A DNA stretch of 64,000 nt from contig NZ_QLMA01000003.1 of NCBI RefSeq assembly GCF_003259435.1, positions 124,001-188,000 on the forward strand. The letters run 5' to 3'. Below, in pieces: positions 1 to 8,848 of this stretch. Position 1 is the first letter of the stretch; each line of letters opens with the position of its first letter. A program made the position numbers and the translations under genes. The stretch comes from Chitinophaga dinghuensis (GTDB lineage: Bacteria; Bacteroidota; Bacteroidia; Chitinophagales; Chitinophagaceae). Below the pieces are notes generated by a model. That model was not told the origin of the DNA. It searched no databases and worked only from the letters and a program-made list of their open reading frames with translations.

Positions 1-752
1 ACCTTTTTGATACCTGTATGTTCCGGAAAAGTATAGATGGTTTGGTAGTTATGGGAGGAGAGTGTTTGCTCAAATAATTCTCTTCTGAGGCTGGTATGGG
101 GATAACGCACGATCTTCTCAATGAAGGTGTCTGGTAGTTTTCCGCCGCTGCCATGCCAACTGAGAGGAGAAGACTGAATGCTGATGATGTTAAAATCTTC
201 TTCGGAGAGGCTCTGGCGATTAAACACCATGAATGCTGCTTTTATTTTACAGAGATCCGCGATGGTTTGTTGTGGATCAGGGGTGTATTGAACAGCGCCT
301 GAAGTGAACACAATATCTACATGACCTGCAATCTCCATGGCTTTGTCCAGGGAAGAAACAAAGAATAGCTCCTTCGTTTGGTTGGCCTGCATTGCTTCTG
401 CCATGGCGGGTGTTTCGACTACGATCCATTTCATGTTAATAAATGGGGAAACTAATAGTCGGGTAGTATGATAGTAATCGCCATCGCCGCCGCCAAAATC
501 AATGACAGTAACGGGAGTTGCTTGTTGTTGCAGGTATATTTTATTCACTAGTTCCAGTGCCGCAATAACGCCTGGATTGATAGGTTTATGTGTTGATACG
601 GGGCTGTTGGCCTTACTGGCAACGAGATGAACGATTTCTTTATTTTCATAAAGTTTGTCGCTGCAATTGGCAGAGGCTTCCGCGTAGGATGGATATATTT
701 TTTCTTTCAGGAATTTCTTCCTGAATTTATAGGATAATACGGCGAAGTTCAT
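1..752 (-). CDS. LIC12133-family (TIGR04325) putative methyltransferase, partial
   Basis: The reading frame starts with ATG at 752 and runs without a stop to the left edge, so the C-terminus is outside the window (250 residues visible). It matches the neighbouring gene at 765-1586 along its whole length. Shared elements are an N-terminal YKFRKKFLKEKIYPSYAEA-like segment, a glycine-rich SAM-binding motif I (VTVIDFGGGDGDYYH), a VVETPAMA motif, and a FTSGAVQYTPDP strand typical of TIGR04325 proteins. Members of that family are predicted SAM-dependent methyltransferases, often in surface-polysaccharide loci; the substrate is unknown. It lies 12 bp downstream of its paralogue and is probably co-transcribed with it. 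Confidence 0.75.
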   Translation of the reverse strand, partial: MNFAVLSYKFRKKFLKEKIYPSYAEASANCSDKLYENKEIVHLVASKANSPVSTHKPINPGVIAALELVNKIYLQQQATPVTVIDFGGGDGDYYHTTRLLVSPFINMKWIVVETPAMAEAMQANQTKELFFVSSLDKAMEIAGHVDIVFTSGAVQYTPDPQQTIADLCKIKAAFMVFNRQSLSEEDFNIISIQSSPLSWHGSGGKLPDTFIEKIVRYPHTSLRRELFEQTLSSHNYQTIYTFPEHTGIKK

Positions 753-764
753 GAAATCGGGTGG

Positions 765-1586
765 TTATGATCTTTTGTATATATAGCTGGTTCCCTGTAC
801 GTTATAGCTGTTTACTCTTTTTACGCCGGTCGCTTCGTCGAAGGTGTATAATAACTGATAGTTGGTATTTTTCAGTTGGTCTTCAAACTTGGTGCGTTGA
901 ATACTGGTGTAAGGGTACTTGATAATTTTCTCTTTGAAATTATCTGGCAACTTGGTGCTACCATGCCAGCTGAGTAGAGATGTTTGAATGCTGATGATAT
1001 CAAAATCTTCCAGGGAAAGGCTTTGGCGGTGAAATACCATATAATTGCTATTGGTATTGCAGAGCATTTCGATGGTCTTATATGGTTCTGGCATTACTTG
1101 TAATGTACCGGAAGTAAAGAGGATATCCAGGTTGTTCTGGAAGAGTGCCATTGCTTTATCAATGGTATCTGTAAAGAACAGTTCCTGTGTTTGATAAGGT
1201 TGCAGCATTTTTGCCATAGCAGGCGTTTCAACTACAACCCACTTCAATAATATTTTCTTATCGATAATTCTCCGGGTATTATAATAGTAGTCGCCATTGC
1301 CTCCGCCGAAATCTAGTACTGTAATGGGTTTGGCAGGGTGTTGGATGAGTTGTCGGGAGATGACATCTGCTAGTGCCAGGCAGCCGGGATTCAGTGGTTT
1401 GGCAGAGGGTTTTGTAAAGGAATTATCCTTTGCTTTATCTGCCAGTAATTGTACGATGGCGTTATCTTCATACAGCGATCGTTTACATTTTTCTGCCGCT
1501 TCTGCGTAGGTGTTGTATGTTTTTTCTTTCAGTATGCGATTATTAAATCTCTTTCGCAAGTGAAAGGAAATAGTGGTAATATTCAT
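765..1586 (-). CDS. LIC12133-family (TIGR04325) putative methyltransferase
   Basis: A 273-residue protein with a Rossmann-type SAM-binding motif (ITVLDFGGGNGDYYY, about residues 88-102), a VVVETPAMA segment that should hold the acidic ribose-binding residue, and a LFTSGTLQVMPEPYKTI strand typical of TIGR04325 methyltransferases. No signal peptide is seen, so it should be cytoplasmic. It is the upstream member of a tandem duplicated pair; the paralogue begins 12 bp after its stop. In this family the usual context is cell-surface glycan synthesis, but no glycosyltransferases are visible here because the window ends. The family call is fairly secure; the substrate is unknown. Confidence 0.75.
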   Translation of the reverse strand: MNITTISFHLRKRFNNRILKEKTYNTYAEAAEKCKRSLYEDNAIVQLLADKAKDNSFTKPSAKPLNPGCLALADVISRQLIQHPAKPITVLDFGGGNGDYYYNTRRIIDKKILLKWVVVETPAMAKMLQPYQTQELFFTDTIDKAMALFQNNLDILFTSGTLQVMPEPYKTIEMLCNTNSNYMVFHRQSLSLEDFDIISIQTSLLSWHGSTKLPDNFKEKIIKYPYTSIQRTKFEDQLKNTNYQLLYTFDEATGVKRVNSYNVQGTSYIYKRS

Positions 1587-1761
1587 AAAAGGGCCAGGCT
1601 GTTAGGATTTAGAATAAGCATGATTGTTGGGCTGTCAAATCTATTTTACATTCTCAGGTGAACAATACACAATAAGTTGGACGGAAAGTTATTCCATTTT
1701 TTAGTTACGGATAAAAAATAGTTGGAGAAAGTTTTCTTGATTGCAGGCAAGGGTTAAAAAT

Positions 1762-1793
1762 AAAAAAGCTTCTTATCATTGGATAAGAAGCTT
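1762..1793 (-). terminator. Rho-independent terminator of tRNA-Tyr
   Basis: Perfect 12-bp stem AAGCTTCTTATC / GATAAGAAGCTT with a 4-nt loop, followed on the minus strand by a T-rich run. It starts just after the 3' end of tRNA-Tyr. Confidence 0.85.
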
Positions 1794-1799
1794 ACGATG

Positions 1800-1881
1800 T
1801 GGGCAGGATAGGATTCGAACCTATGAAGTCGTAGACAGCGGATTTACAGTCCGCCCCATTTGGCCGCTCTGGAACCTGCCC
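1800..1881 (-). tRNA. tRNA-Tyr (GTA)
   Basis: An 82-nt class II tRNA with a long variable arm. The acceptor arms GGGCAGG/CCTGCCC pair perfectly, the discriminator is A, the anticodon loop reads CTGTAAA (anticodon GTA), and the T-loop is GGTTCGAATCC. CCA is not encoded. It lies downstream of tRNA-Asp on the same strand, but a hairpin separates the two. Confidence 0.95.
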
Positions 1882-1896
1882 AAGAAATTAAGAATA

Positions 1897-1929
1897 AAAA
1901 AGGAAAAGACTTGATGTCCTTTCCTTTTT
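1897..1929 (-). terminator. Terminator-like hairpin between tRNA-Asp and tRNA-Tyr
   Basis: Ten-bp stem AAAAAGGAAA / TTTCCTTTTT immediately 3' of tRNA-Asp. It may terminate the tRNA-Asp transcript or separate the two tRNAs by processing. Confidence 0.6.
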
Positions 1930-1937
1930 GAAGTTTG

Positions 1938-2011
1938 CGGACTGGACGGGACTCGAACCCGCGACCTCCGCCGTGACAGGGCGGCATTCTAACCAACTGA
2001 ACTACCAATCC
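1938..2011 (-). tRNA. tRNA-Asp (GTC), copy 1
   Basis: A 74-nt tRNA. The acceptor GGATTGG pairs with CCAGTCC through one G-T wobble, the discriminator is G, and the anticodon loop CTGTCAC gives anticodon GTC. The sequence is identical to the copy at 41408-41481. It has its own promoter just upstream. Confidence 0.95.
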
Positions 2012-2060
2012 TCAATACTGATGGCCGTTTCCGGCCTTTTGACTTCCCCGTTTGGGGTTG

Positions 2061-2095
2061 CAAATATAGCAACATTATTTTCAATTCACCAAAAA
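2061..2095 (-). promoter_or_regulatory. Bacteroidota-type promoter of tRNA-Asp copy 1
   Basis: On the minus strand a TATATTTG box (TAnnTTTG -7 consensus) lies 21 bp downstream of a TTTTTGG element (-33 TTTG consensus). The same arrangement and spacing precede the second tRNA-Asp copy at 41497-41530. Confidence 0.7.
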
Positions 2096-2159
2096 TATTT
2101 TGAGAAAATAAAAATATTCGCATTTTTACGTCATCATCCGAGTTAAAATTTCGATACCT

Positions 2160-2990
2160 ATGATTACTGGAATCGCTGTGATAATACTGATTCTCATCAC
2201 TGTCATCCTTACCTGGATGGGCTTTCGCAATAATGCATTTTTGAATAAACAAATTTTTGAAATAGAGCAGGTACGGAAGAACAAAAGATATAGCAACATT
2301 ATTTCTTCCGGATTTGTACATGTTAATTGGTGGCAATTACTGTTAAACATGTATTCTCTGTATTTTTTCGGGACGCATCTATCGGAGCGTATAGGCGAAC
2401 CGTTGGTGTTACTCGTGTATTTTGTTAGTCTTGCCGGTGGAAACCTGATTACACTTTACCTCCATCGTAAACATGATGATTATAGTAGTCTTGGCGCCAA
2501 TGGTGCAGTGGCAGGCGTGATGTTTACGGCGCTTGCATTGAGTCCAGAAATGGAGGTGGATATGTTGGGCGTATTGCAAATTCCTGGCTGGATATATGCG
2601 GTGGTTTACATATTGTTGTCGTTATATGCCATACGTTCCAAAAAATATAATATTGGTCATGAAACGCATCTTGCAGGCGCGTTGTGTGGACTAGCCCTGG
2701 CATTGGCACTCTTTCATAACGACATTAATTACCTGATGTTGGCTGCCATGCTATTGCCATGTATCTGTTTTATCTACATTGTGGTTACAAGGCCTTATCT
2801 GCTGTATATCTCCAATAATTTCTTTCAAAAGCATTACAGGTATGTGGATATCGATGATCAATATCGGATGGACCGTGCTACCAGAGCGAAGAAGGTGGAT
2901 GCTATACTGGAGAAAATACAAGCCAGAGGAATAGAAAGCTTATCGGCCGAAGAGCGGCGTATATTGGAGGATCATTCCTCCAGGCTCTAG
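2160..2990 (+). CDS. Rhomboid-family membrane protein lacking the catalytic serine
   Basis: A 276-residue polytopic membrane protein. It has the rhomboid landmarks: a SGFVHVNWWQLLLNMYSL loop-helix segment (residues 50-67), the TM4 motif at residues 110-119, and a TM6 motif HETHLAGALCG with the expected histidine at residue 170. In the canonical GxSG motif the nucleophile should be serine, but this protein reads G-A-N-G, with Asn114 encoded by AAT at 2499-2501. It is therefore predicted to be inactive as a protease, although a role in binding or trafficking membrane proteins is possible. A charged C-terminal tail (about residues 235-276) is probably cytosolic. A second rhomboid with an intact dyad starts 48 bp downstream, so the two are likely co-expressed. 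Confidence 0.8.
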   Translation: MITGIAVIILILITVILTWMGFRNNAFLNKQIFEIEQVRKNKRYSNIISSGFVHVNWWQLLLNMYSLYFFGTHLSERIGEPLVLLVYFVSLAGGNLITLYLHRKHDDYSSLGANGAVAGVMFTALALSPEMEVDMLGVLQIPGWIYAVVYILLSLYAIRSKKYNIGHETHLAGALCGLALALALFHNDINYLMLAAMLLPCICFIYIVVTRPYLLYISNNFFQKHYRYVDIDDQYRMDRATRAKKVDAILEKIQARGIESLSAEERRILEDHSSRL

Positions 2991-3038
2991 CCTCAGGAGA
3001 AAAGCTTACTTTGCAAGAACCAGAAAATTAATACTGTT

Positions 3039-4655
3039 ATGAACCAGATGAAGGAAAAGTTTCGAATTTTCGTATGGCCTTACCTGATAGTAGCCCTGGG
3101 ATATTTGTTGTTGTATACGGCAATGCATTGGCTCCTGTTTATAAAGCTGGACTTATTCGAATTGGACGAGGAGCTGTTGAAATTCTGGTTGCCTATTGCG
3201 CTGGCATGGTTGCCGGTGTTATTCTGGTTGCGGCCTTCCTTGCGTAAGCTGGCGTCTAATAATCCGGAGCGATCAGAATTTATTTTGCAGATCGTGCTCT
3301 GGCTGGGATTGGCTTTGCCAGTGATCTTTGCCCAACATTACATTATCGGCGCTACCGGACGCTTGTCTGCCTTAAATACGCCTACGGAGATTTCTAATCA
3401 GTCTGGCAGCAGATATTATACGCTTCAGCGTTACTACATTGATAAAAATTATGCGGGCGTCGTGAATGATGCCGCAATAACCGGGCGTTATAATGAGCAA
3501 TATAACATGTCGTTATACGTGGTATTGCCCATGCTGGATAAACCCGGGGATACGGCTGCTAGTGCCTGTAATACCTGGTACGCCTTGTATTTTTCAAAAA
3601 CGGTGAGTAATGATTTGAGTGCCACCGCCAAAGAAGCGGCTTATCGTCAGTTCCTGGATGAAAGTCAACGTAAATTTGATACGTTGTCGCTGAATAATTT
3701 TACTTACCTGGAAAAGGTGCCATATGGAGACAGCCGTTCGGCTTACCTGCAGGCGGTTCAGGATAACAAACATTTTTCTTCTTCCAGGCCGGTGATATTA
3801 CAACCCAGGTTTATCACATTTGCGGCGCATGTTACTTCCCCTTTGTGGACCATCCTCGTCTTTATTGCCTGCTTCCTTATTTGGGTGGCGATTGTAGTAT
3901 ATGCACGATTAAAAAGTCCGGCAGCAACTTCTTTTCATTTTCCTGCTGGCGGGCCACATTATTCAGATACAGCCGAAGATCCTCAGCATCCGGTACCGCC
4001 TCCGGTACAAAGAAATTCCCTGTTAAAGCCGCATACAGGCTATAAGGTGACACCAGTACTGATGTATATCAATGTGGGTATTTACCTACTCATGGTCATG
4101 AAAGGAATGGGCGTAATGCAATTCCGTGCAGCGGATCTGCTGGAATGGGGCGCTAATTACAGGCCCTACACTGTTCATGGCGAGTGGTGGCGGTTACTCA
4201 CCAGTACTTTCCTCCATGGAGGCTTGATACATCTGGCTTCCAATATGTTTGGACTGGTGATTGCAGGGGCCTTCCTGGAACCGATGATTGGTAGTCGGCG
4301 ATTGCTGATCTCCTACCTGGTAGCGGGTATTGTGGCCAGTGGGGCAAGTACGCTATGGCATCCCGATACGGTGAGTGTTGGAGCTTCCGGTGCCATCTTT
4401 GGCCTGTTTGGCATCTGTATTCCTTTCTTAGCGAAGGCGTATCATAATGAGTATGCGAGGCGACAATTATTCAATATTCTTTTCCTGGTGGGGTATAACC
4501 TGGTATGGGGATTAAGCGGCGGGGTGGACAATGCGGCCCATATTGGAGGGCTGGTAGCCGGACTGATAACAGGCCTGGTCATTCACCCTGCTGTCAAGAA
4601 AGAATACCTTGCCGCCCATAAAGAAGAAATTCCTGAAGAAGAAACGCTGGATTAA
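3039..4655 (+). CDS. Rhomboid family intramembrane serine protease
   Basis: A 538-residue protein. An N-terminal part with several hydrophobic segments and a soluble loop (about residues 1-290) precedes a C-terminal rhomboid core (about residues 335-520). The core shows STFLHGGLIHLASNMFGL, the nucleophile motif VGASGAIFG (Ser450) and the TM6 motif AAHIGG (His501), a complete catalytic dyad. It should cleave substrate transmembrane segments in the inner membrane; substrates are unknown. It follows a serine-less rhomboid by 48 bp. The long N-terminal extension is not part of the protease fold and I do not recognise it. Confidence 0.88.
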   Translation: MNQMKEKFRIFVWPYLIVALGYLLLYTAMHWLLFIKLDLFELDEELLKFWLPIALAWLPVLFWLRPSLRKLASNNPERSEFILQIVLWLGLALPVIFAQHYIIGATGRLSALNTPTEISNQSGSRYYTLQRYYIDKNYAGVVNDAAITGRYNEQYNMSLYVVLPMLDKPGDTAASACNTWYALYFSKTVSNDLSATAKEAAYRQFLDESQRKFDTLSLNNFTYLEKVPYGDSRSAYLQAVQDNKHFSSSRPVILQPRFITFAAHVTSPLWTILVFIACFLIWVAIVVYARLKSPAATSFHFPAGGPHYSDTAEDPQHPVPPPVQRNSLLKPHTGYKVTPVLMYINVGIYLLMVMKGMGVMQFRAADLLEWGANYRPYTVHGEWWRLLTSTFLHGGLIHLASNMFGLVIAGAFLEPMIGSRRLLISYLVAGIVASGASTLWHPDTVSVGASGAIFGLFGICIPFLAKAYHNEYARRQLFNILFLVGYNLVWGLSGGVDNAAHIGGLVAGLITGLVIHPAVKKEYLAAHKEEIPEEETLD

Positions 4656-4718
4656 TTACAAAAAATCGCCATATTTGAGGTGTGAAAAACCTTATTATCC
4701 TATAAAAAGCATACCTCT

Positions 4719-6140
4719 ATGAAAATAAAATCGTCCCTTATTTTGCTGTTGTTGGCAGCTTCAGGGGCTTTTGCCCAGGCGCCGAACTGTGATTGTGCAG
4801 CGGAGTTCAGGTTTATGAAGCAGAAGGTGGAAGCCAATTATGCCGGTTTCAATGATAAAATCAGGATAAAGACCAGGAAATCCTATGACAGCCTGTCTAA
4901 TCACCTGTTAAAACTGGCTCCATCCGCGACAAAGCCTACCTATTGCCTGTTTTTATTAAAGCAGTATACCGACTTTTTCAATGATGGCCATTTGCGTATA
5001 GAAAGGCTTCCTAATGAGAATGATCGTCCGTTTGAGGCATTGGTGAGAGAAGCCCGTAAAGAGCCGGAATTAGTGCCATTGAGTCAAAAGAAAATGACCT
5101 TTCTGAAAATCTCTGAGTCGCCGGAAGGGATCTATTGGAGTCCGGATAATAAAATGCGTATAGCCGTTACCGAGAATGTGAATGCATTCCGGAATTATGT
5201 AGGACAGGTATTGGTATCTAATTCCACAAGCTGGCGCAAAGGGGATATCCTGATGGAATTAAAATATGATTCTGCTCATCAGACATTAAGTGGTTTTCAA
5301 TACACTGAAATCGGATTGATAGAACCGGTACAGTTGAGTTTCACAGGGCATTACCTGGGGAACTGGCGTCGGGAGTATGCTCAACCGGAAGTGGGAAAAG
5401 GAGGCACTGAAAAAATGATGCTCCCTGGTACTTCCGGCAAGAAGTTATCTGATAAAACTTATTATCTCCGCATTGCCTCTTTTGAGCCAGGAGAGACCGG
5501 TGTTATTGATTCCGTGATGCAGGCTGGTAAAGCGGCCATGGCTGCTTGTCCGTATCTCATCCTGGATGTACGCGGTAATGGTGGTGGGTCCGATCAGACT
5601 TATGCGCCTGTAAGTCCATTACTGTATACAGATTCACTGCGTGTAACCGGAGCAGACGTATGGGCCACAACGGATAATATTAAAAGCTGGTCAGACCTTT
5701 TGAACACGCGTCTTCCGGAAGAAACAAAAAAACAAATCAAGGCCCTCGTGGACACCATGAATAATAACAAGGGTAAAATGACGACCCTGGTAAAGGATCA
5801 TTGGAAGAAAGTAACTGTGGCCGGACAGGCGCCAAAGAAAGTGGTAGTACTGATGGACGGTGGTTGTGCCAGCACTACAGAGGAGTTCCTGCTGGAAGCG
5901 CTTCAGAGTAAGAAAACCACGTTGATGGGGACTCCTAGCGCGGGTGTTCTGGATTATGCGAACGTTCGTTCCATAAAATTTAAATCCATTCCATTTGTAA
6001 TGGCTTATCCTACTAGCAGAAGCAAAAGAATAGATAAAGGCCAAGGCATCGATAATAAAGGAATTATGCCTGCGGTGGTTCTCACGGAATCGCAGGACTG
6101 GATTACAGCAGCGCAACAAAAGCTGGAAAGCGGCTTATAG
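4719..6140 (+). CDS. Secreted S41-family (C-terminal processing peptidase-like) protein
   Basis: A 473-residue protein with a Sec signal peptide ending at AFAQ (residue 20). The C-terminal half carries the S41 core: a LDVRGNGGGSD strand-loop that forms the oxyanion region and a DGGCASTTEEFLLEAL segment holding the nucleophilic serine, followed by GTPSAGVLDYANV. No classical PDZ domain is obvious between them. Proteins of this type are periplasmic or exported serine peptidases of unknown substrate, common in Bacteroidota. It is read alone between the rhomboid pair and a strong hairpin terminator shared with the converging endonuclease V gene. Confidence 0.8.
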   Translation: MKIKSSLILLLLAASGAFAQAPNCDCAAEFRFMKQKVEANYAGFNDKIRIKTRKSYDSLSNHLLKLAPSATKPTYCLFLLKQYTDFFNDGHLRIERLPNENDRPFEALVREARKEPELVPLSQKKMTFLKISESPEGIYWSPDNKMRIAVTENVNAFRNYVGQVLVSNSTSWRKGDILMELKYDSAHQTLSGFQYTEIGLIEPVQLSFTGHYLGNWRREYAQPEVGKGGTEKMMLPGTSGKKLSDKTYYLRIASFEPGETGVIDSVMQAGKAAMAACPYLILDVRGNGGGSDQTYAPVSPLLYTDSLRVTGADVWATTDNIKSWSDLLNTRLPEETKKQIKALVDTMNNNKGKMTTLVKDHWKKVTVAGQAPKKVVVLMDGGCASTTEEFLLEALQSKKTTLMGTPSAGVLDYANVRSIKFKSIPFVMAYPTSRSKRIDKGQGIDNKGIMPAVVLTESQDWITAAQQKLESGL

Positions 6141-6160
6141 CATAAGAGTAAAAATGCATT

Positions 6161-6202
6161 AAAAAAATGGTTGTCTCTGTTTGAGAGGCAACCATTTTTT
6201 TA
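6161..6202. terminator. Bidirectional terminator
   Basis: Hairpin with arms TGGTTGTCTCT and AGAGGCAACCA, flanked by A7 and T7, between the convergent S41 peptidase and endonuclease V genes. It can serve both strands. Confidence 0.85.
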
Positions 6203-6874
6203 TATAGAATTATTCCGTTTGAATTCCTCTAATGCGAGGCGTCCATAATGATCTGCGATACGGGTGGTTTCTGGTAACCGATATTGTTTGGCAAGATTTA
6301 AAACTATATTGGTAGCCGTTTCCAGGGAAATCATATGTCCTACTGAAACAAATACCGGATTGATTCCTTCCTGGGTGCGTAATACATTTCCGATGATGGC
6401 CACATCATCTTCCGCCAGTAAAGGGGCTATACTTCCTTTTCGTATATCCAGGTCCGTATAATGGCCGTATAGTTTGGTTTTACCACAGCCAATCGTAGGT
6501 TTACCGATGCTGATACCCAGGTGAGAGGCCATTCCAAATCGTCTCGGATGGGCTATTCCCTGGCCGTCACAAATAAGCAGATCTGGCTTTTGTGTAAGTT
6601 TCTCCCATGCAGCTAGCAGCGGAGGCATTTCCCGGAAGGAAAACAAGCCAGGGATATATGGGAAGGTAACCTGCATGCAATGGGTGGCTATCTCCACAAT
6701 ATCCAGCGTTTCAGCATCCAATACCACAATACTACCTGCAATCAGATCGGATGCTTTGTCATATTCCACATCTGTTCCTGCAATGTATCGAATGGGATCG
6801 GGCAACTGATCGGTGGTGATAATCTGTTCTCTTAATTTTTCTTGTTCAGCAATGGCCGCAGCTTCACTAATCAT
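6200..6874 (-). CDS. nfi: Endonuclease V (deoxyinosine 3' endonuclease)
   Basis: A 224-residue protein, the usual length for the family. The three acidic metal ligands are in place and correctly spaced: Asp35 in AGTDVEY, Glu82 in SFREMPPLL and Asp103 in LICDGQGIAHPRRFG, matching E. coli Nfi Asp35, Glu89 and Asp110. The enzyme cleaves the second phosphodiester 3' of deoxyinosine, starting repair of deaminated adenine in DNA. It is cytoplasmic, read alone, and converges on the S41 gene. The start at 6874 gives an N-terminus that aligns directly with the family. Confidence 0.93.
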   Translation of the reverse strand: MISEAAAIAEQEKLREQIITTDQLPDPIRYIAGTDVEYDKASDLIAGSIVVLDAETLDIVEIATHCMQVTFPYIPGLFSFREMPPLLAAWEKLTQKPDLLICDGQGIAHPRRFGMASHLGISIGKPTIGCGKTKLYGHYTDLDIRKGSIAPLLAEDDVAIIGNVLRTQEGINPVFVSVGHMISLETATNIVLNLAKQYRLPETTRIADHYGRLALEEFKRNNSI

Positions 6875-6934
6875 AGTTCATAGGCATTTACGGCAAGATC
6901 GGGATTAATCAGTTGAAAACTGCATTTTTGTAAT

Positions 6935-7477
6935 ATGAAACTGTACATTTTCGGCGCATCAGGTTCAGGGGTAACCACTTTAGGCCAGGCGCTTGGCCTA
7001 TACCTGGATATTCCATATTTCGACAGTGATAATTATTTCTGGGTACCTACAGTGCCTCCTTTCACGATAAAACGGGAGCCTACAGAAAGAAACAGTATGA
7101 TTAGCCGGGAGCTGAAAATTGCGCCTGATTGGATTTTTGGCGGTTCGGCATTGAATTGGGGCGCAGATGTTTTTCCCCCATTCGATGGCGTAGTTTTCCT
7201 TTGGATTCCTGCCGACATCCGTATGCAAAGACTTAAAGAACGGGAAAGGTTCCGGTATGGTAATGCATTAGATGCCGAGATGAAAGAACAGCATGAAGAT
7301 TTCCTGGAATGGGCGGCGGATTATGATAATAATACAGGCATTGCCAATCGTACATTGCAGGTACATGAAGAATGGCTCAGTAAGATGACGATGCCTGTAT
7401 TAACATTACGGGGAGATATGAGTCTGGAAGAACGGATGGAGAAAATTATGGAATGGTCCAGGAATAACCACCTGTAA
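6935..7477 (+). CDS. P-loop nucleotide kinase-like protein (adenylate kinase/topology-modulation-like)
   Basis: A 180-residue protein with an N-terminal Walker A loop, FGASGSGVTT (residues 8-17), and DSDNYFW at 31-37 where adenylate kinase-like proteins bind the acceptor. A Walker B-like strand (GVVFLWIPADIRMQRLKERE) follows, with arginines typical of the LID region. This fits the FlaR/AAA_17-type small kinases, whose substrates are mostly unknown. It diverges from nfi with a 60-bp gap and converges on the aminotransferase gene, 16 bp apart. Confidence 0.7.
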   Translation: MKLYIFGASGSGVTTLGQALGLYLDIPYFDSDNYFWVPTVPPFTIKREPTERNSMISRELKIAPDWIFGGSALNWGADVFPPFDGVVFLWIPADIRMQRLKERERFRYGNALDAEMKEQHEDFLEWAADYDNNTGIANRTLQVHEEWLSKMTMPVLTLRGDMSLEERMEKIMEWSRNNHL

Positions 7478-7493
7478 CCTTCCCCTGATACGT

Positions 7494-8672
7494 CTAGGAT
7501 ACCCATTCTTTCATCACTTCTATGAATCGCTCTAATTCAATTTCAGCATTGTAATAATGGGGAGATACGCGCATGGCCCAATCAATTCCTTTTTCCTGAT
7601 AATCGATAATGGCGGAATTTTTTGAGATAGTGTAGATATTGATTCCTTTATTGCGGAAATATTCTTTTGTACCGGCTTCTTCTTTCCCATCTACGGAGAA
7701 AGTGATGATACTGCATGGATGTGCTCCTTTGTCCATCAGATGTACGCCTGGAATAGTGGCCAGTTCTGTTCGAAGGTATTCGCAAAGTAATGCATTGCGG
7801 GCTTCAATTTCCCGGATACCCAGTTGTAAAACATATTTCAAAGATTCCAGACAGCCTATCATAAGCGCAGAGGACTTCTCCCATAACTCAAATCGTTTAG
7901 CATCCACCCGTGGTTGGTAGTTAAAACGAGAGGTCCAATCAGCGCCGCGAAGATCTGGCATGAGTGGTTCCATTCCTGCCTGGAGGGCTCTGTCGGATAC
8001 ATACAGCAGTCCCGTACCTCTGGGGCCTCGCAGGAATTTGCGGAAAGTGCCGCTGATAAAATCCGCCTGAATGGTGGTGGCATCAACAGGCATTTGTCCG
8101 ATGGATTGGCAGGCATCCAGCAGGAAAAAAGTGTCGTATTTTCTGGTAATTTCTCCTACAGCGGCGGCGGGTTGCACCAGTCCGCTACTGGTAGGTACAT
8201 GCGTCAGTGATACCAGTCGCGGATTGAATTTTTTGATACAGCTTTCCAGATCCTCCAGGTCTATTTCTCCACTGGGAGTATTCCTAACCAGTTCCAGTCT
8301 GATCCCCAGTCGTTTCTGGAGAGACAGCATGGTAATGAAGTTAGACGGATAATCATTTTCTGAGAGTAATATCACATCATCCCGTTTCAAAGGAACCGAT
8401 GATAACGCTAAATTATAGCCGTCTGTTGCGCTGGTAGTATAGGCAATATTGGTGCTTCTGGTATTTAATAGTTGGGCAGCGGTATCGTAGAAGGTTGCTA
8501 ATTCGGCTGCCCATTTATCGGCGGTTTCGTATCCGCCATGATTTGCCTCTTCCTGAAGATATAGCTGGATAACTTCAAGGACAGGTTGTGGCATAAGTGC
8601 AGCTCCTGCATTATTAAGGTGAATAACGTTACTGCATCCGGGTGTTTCTTTTCTGAGTTCGTTGAGGTCCAT
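7494..8672 (-). CDS. Class V aminotransferase (cysteine desulfurase/NifS-like PLP enzyme)
   Basis: A 392-residue fold-type I PLP enzyme. Key elements are the phosphate-binding TTSATDGYN segment (residues 79-87), the pyridine-nitrogen Asp186 in FLLDACQS, and the Schiff-base Lys212 in ISGTFRKFLRGPRGTG. The family includes cysteine desulfurases, isopenicillin N epimerase-like enzymes and kynureninase-like enzymes. No conserved catalytic-loop cysteine is obvious, so a desulfurase role is not shown. It is read alone and diverges from the beta-flower gene. The class assignment is firm; the reaction is open. Confidence 0.85.
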   Translation of the reverse strand: MDLNELRKETPGCSNVIHLNNAGAALMPQPVLEVIQLYLQEEANHGGYETADKWAAELATFYDTAAQLLNTRSTNIAYTTSATDGYNLALSSVPLKRDDVILLSENDYPSNFITMLSLQKRLGIRLELVRNTPSGEIDLEDLESCIKKFNPRLVSLTHVPTSSGLVQPAAAVGEITRKYDTFFLLDACQSIGQMPVDATTIQADFISGTFRKFLRGPRGTGLLYVSDRALQAGMEPLMPDLRGADWTSRFNYQPRVDAKRFELWEKSSALMIGCLESLKYVLQLGIREIEARNALLCEYLRTELATIPGVHLMDKGAHPCSIITFSVDGKEEAGTKEYFRNKGINIYTISKNSAIIDYQEKGIDWAMRVSPHYYNAEIELERFIEVMKEWVS

Positions 8673-8848
8673 ATTACATGATTACTTTAGGAATTATAAA
8701 TTTACAAACAATCCCGGTTTGTATTAAGTTGGAATATCGAAAATATCATGCCTGTGACAAAGATATTTTACCTGAGCGCAACCTTTTGCAGAAGGAAGAG
8801 ATCGTGTTGATATTTTCCCTTATTAAATTATCAGTAAAAACATTACCT

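Noticed and set aside
1928..2146. Open frame reading DWTGLEPATSAVTGRHSNQLNYQS
   Set aside because: It is the antisense of tRNA-Asp, a well-known spurious translation, and has no other coding evidence.
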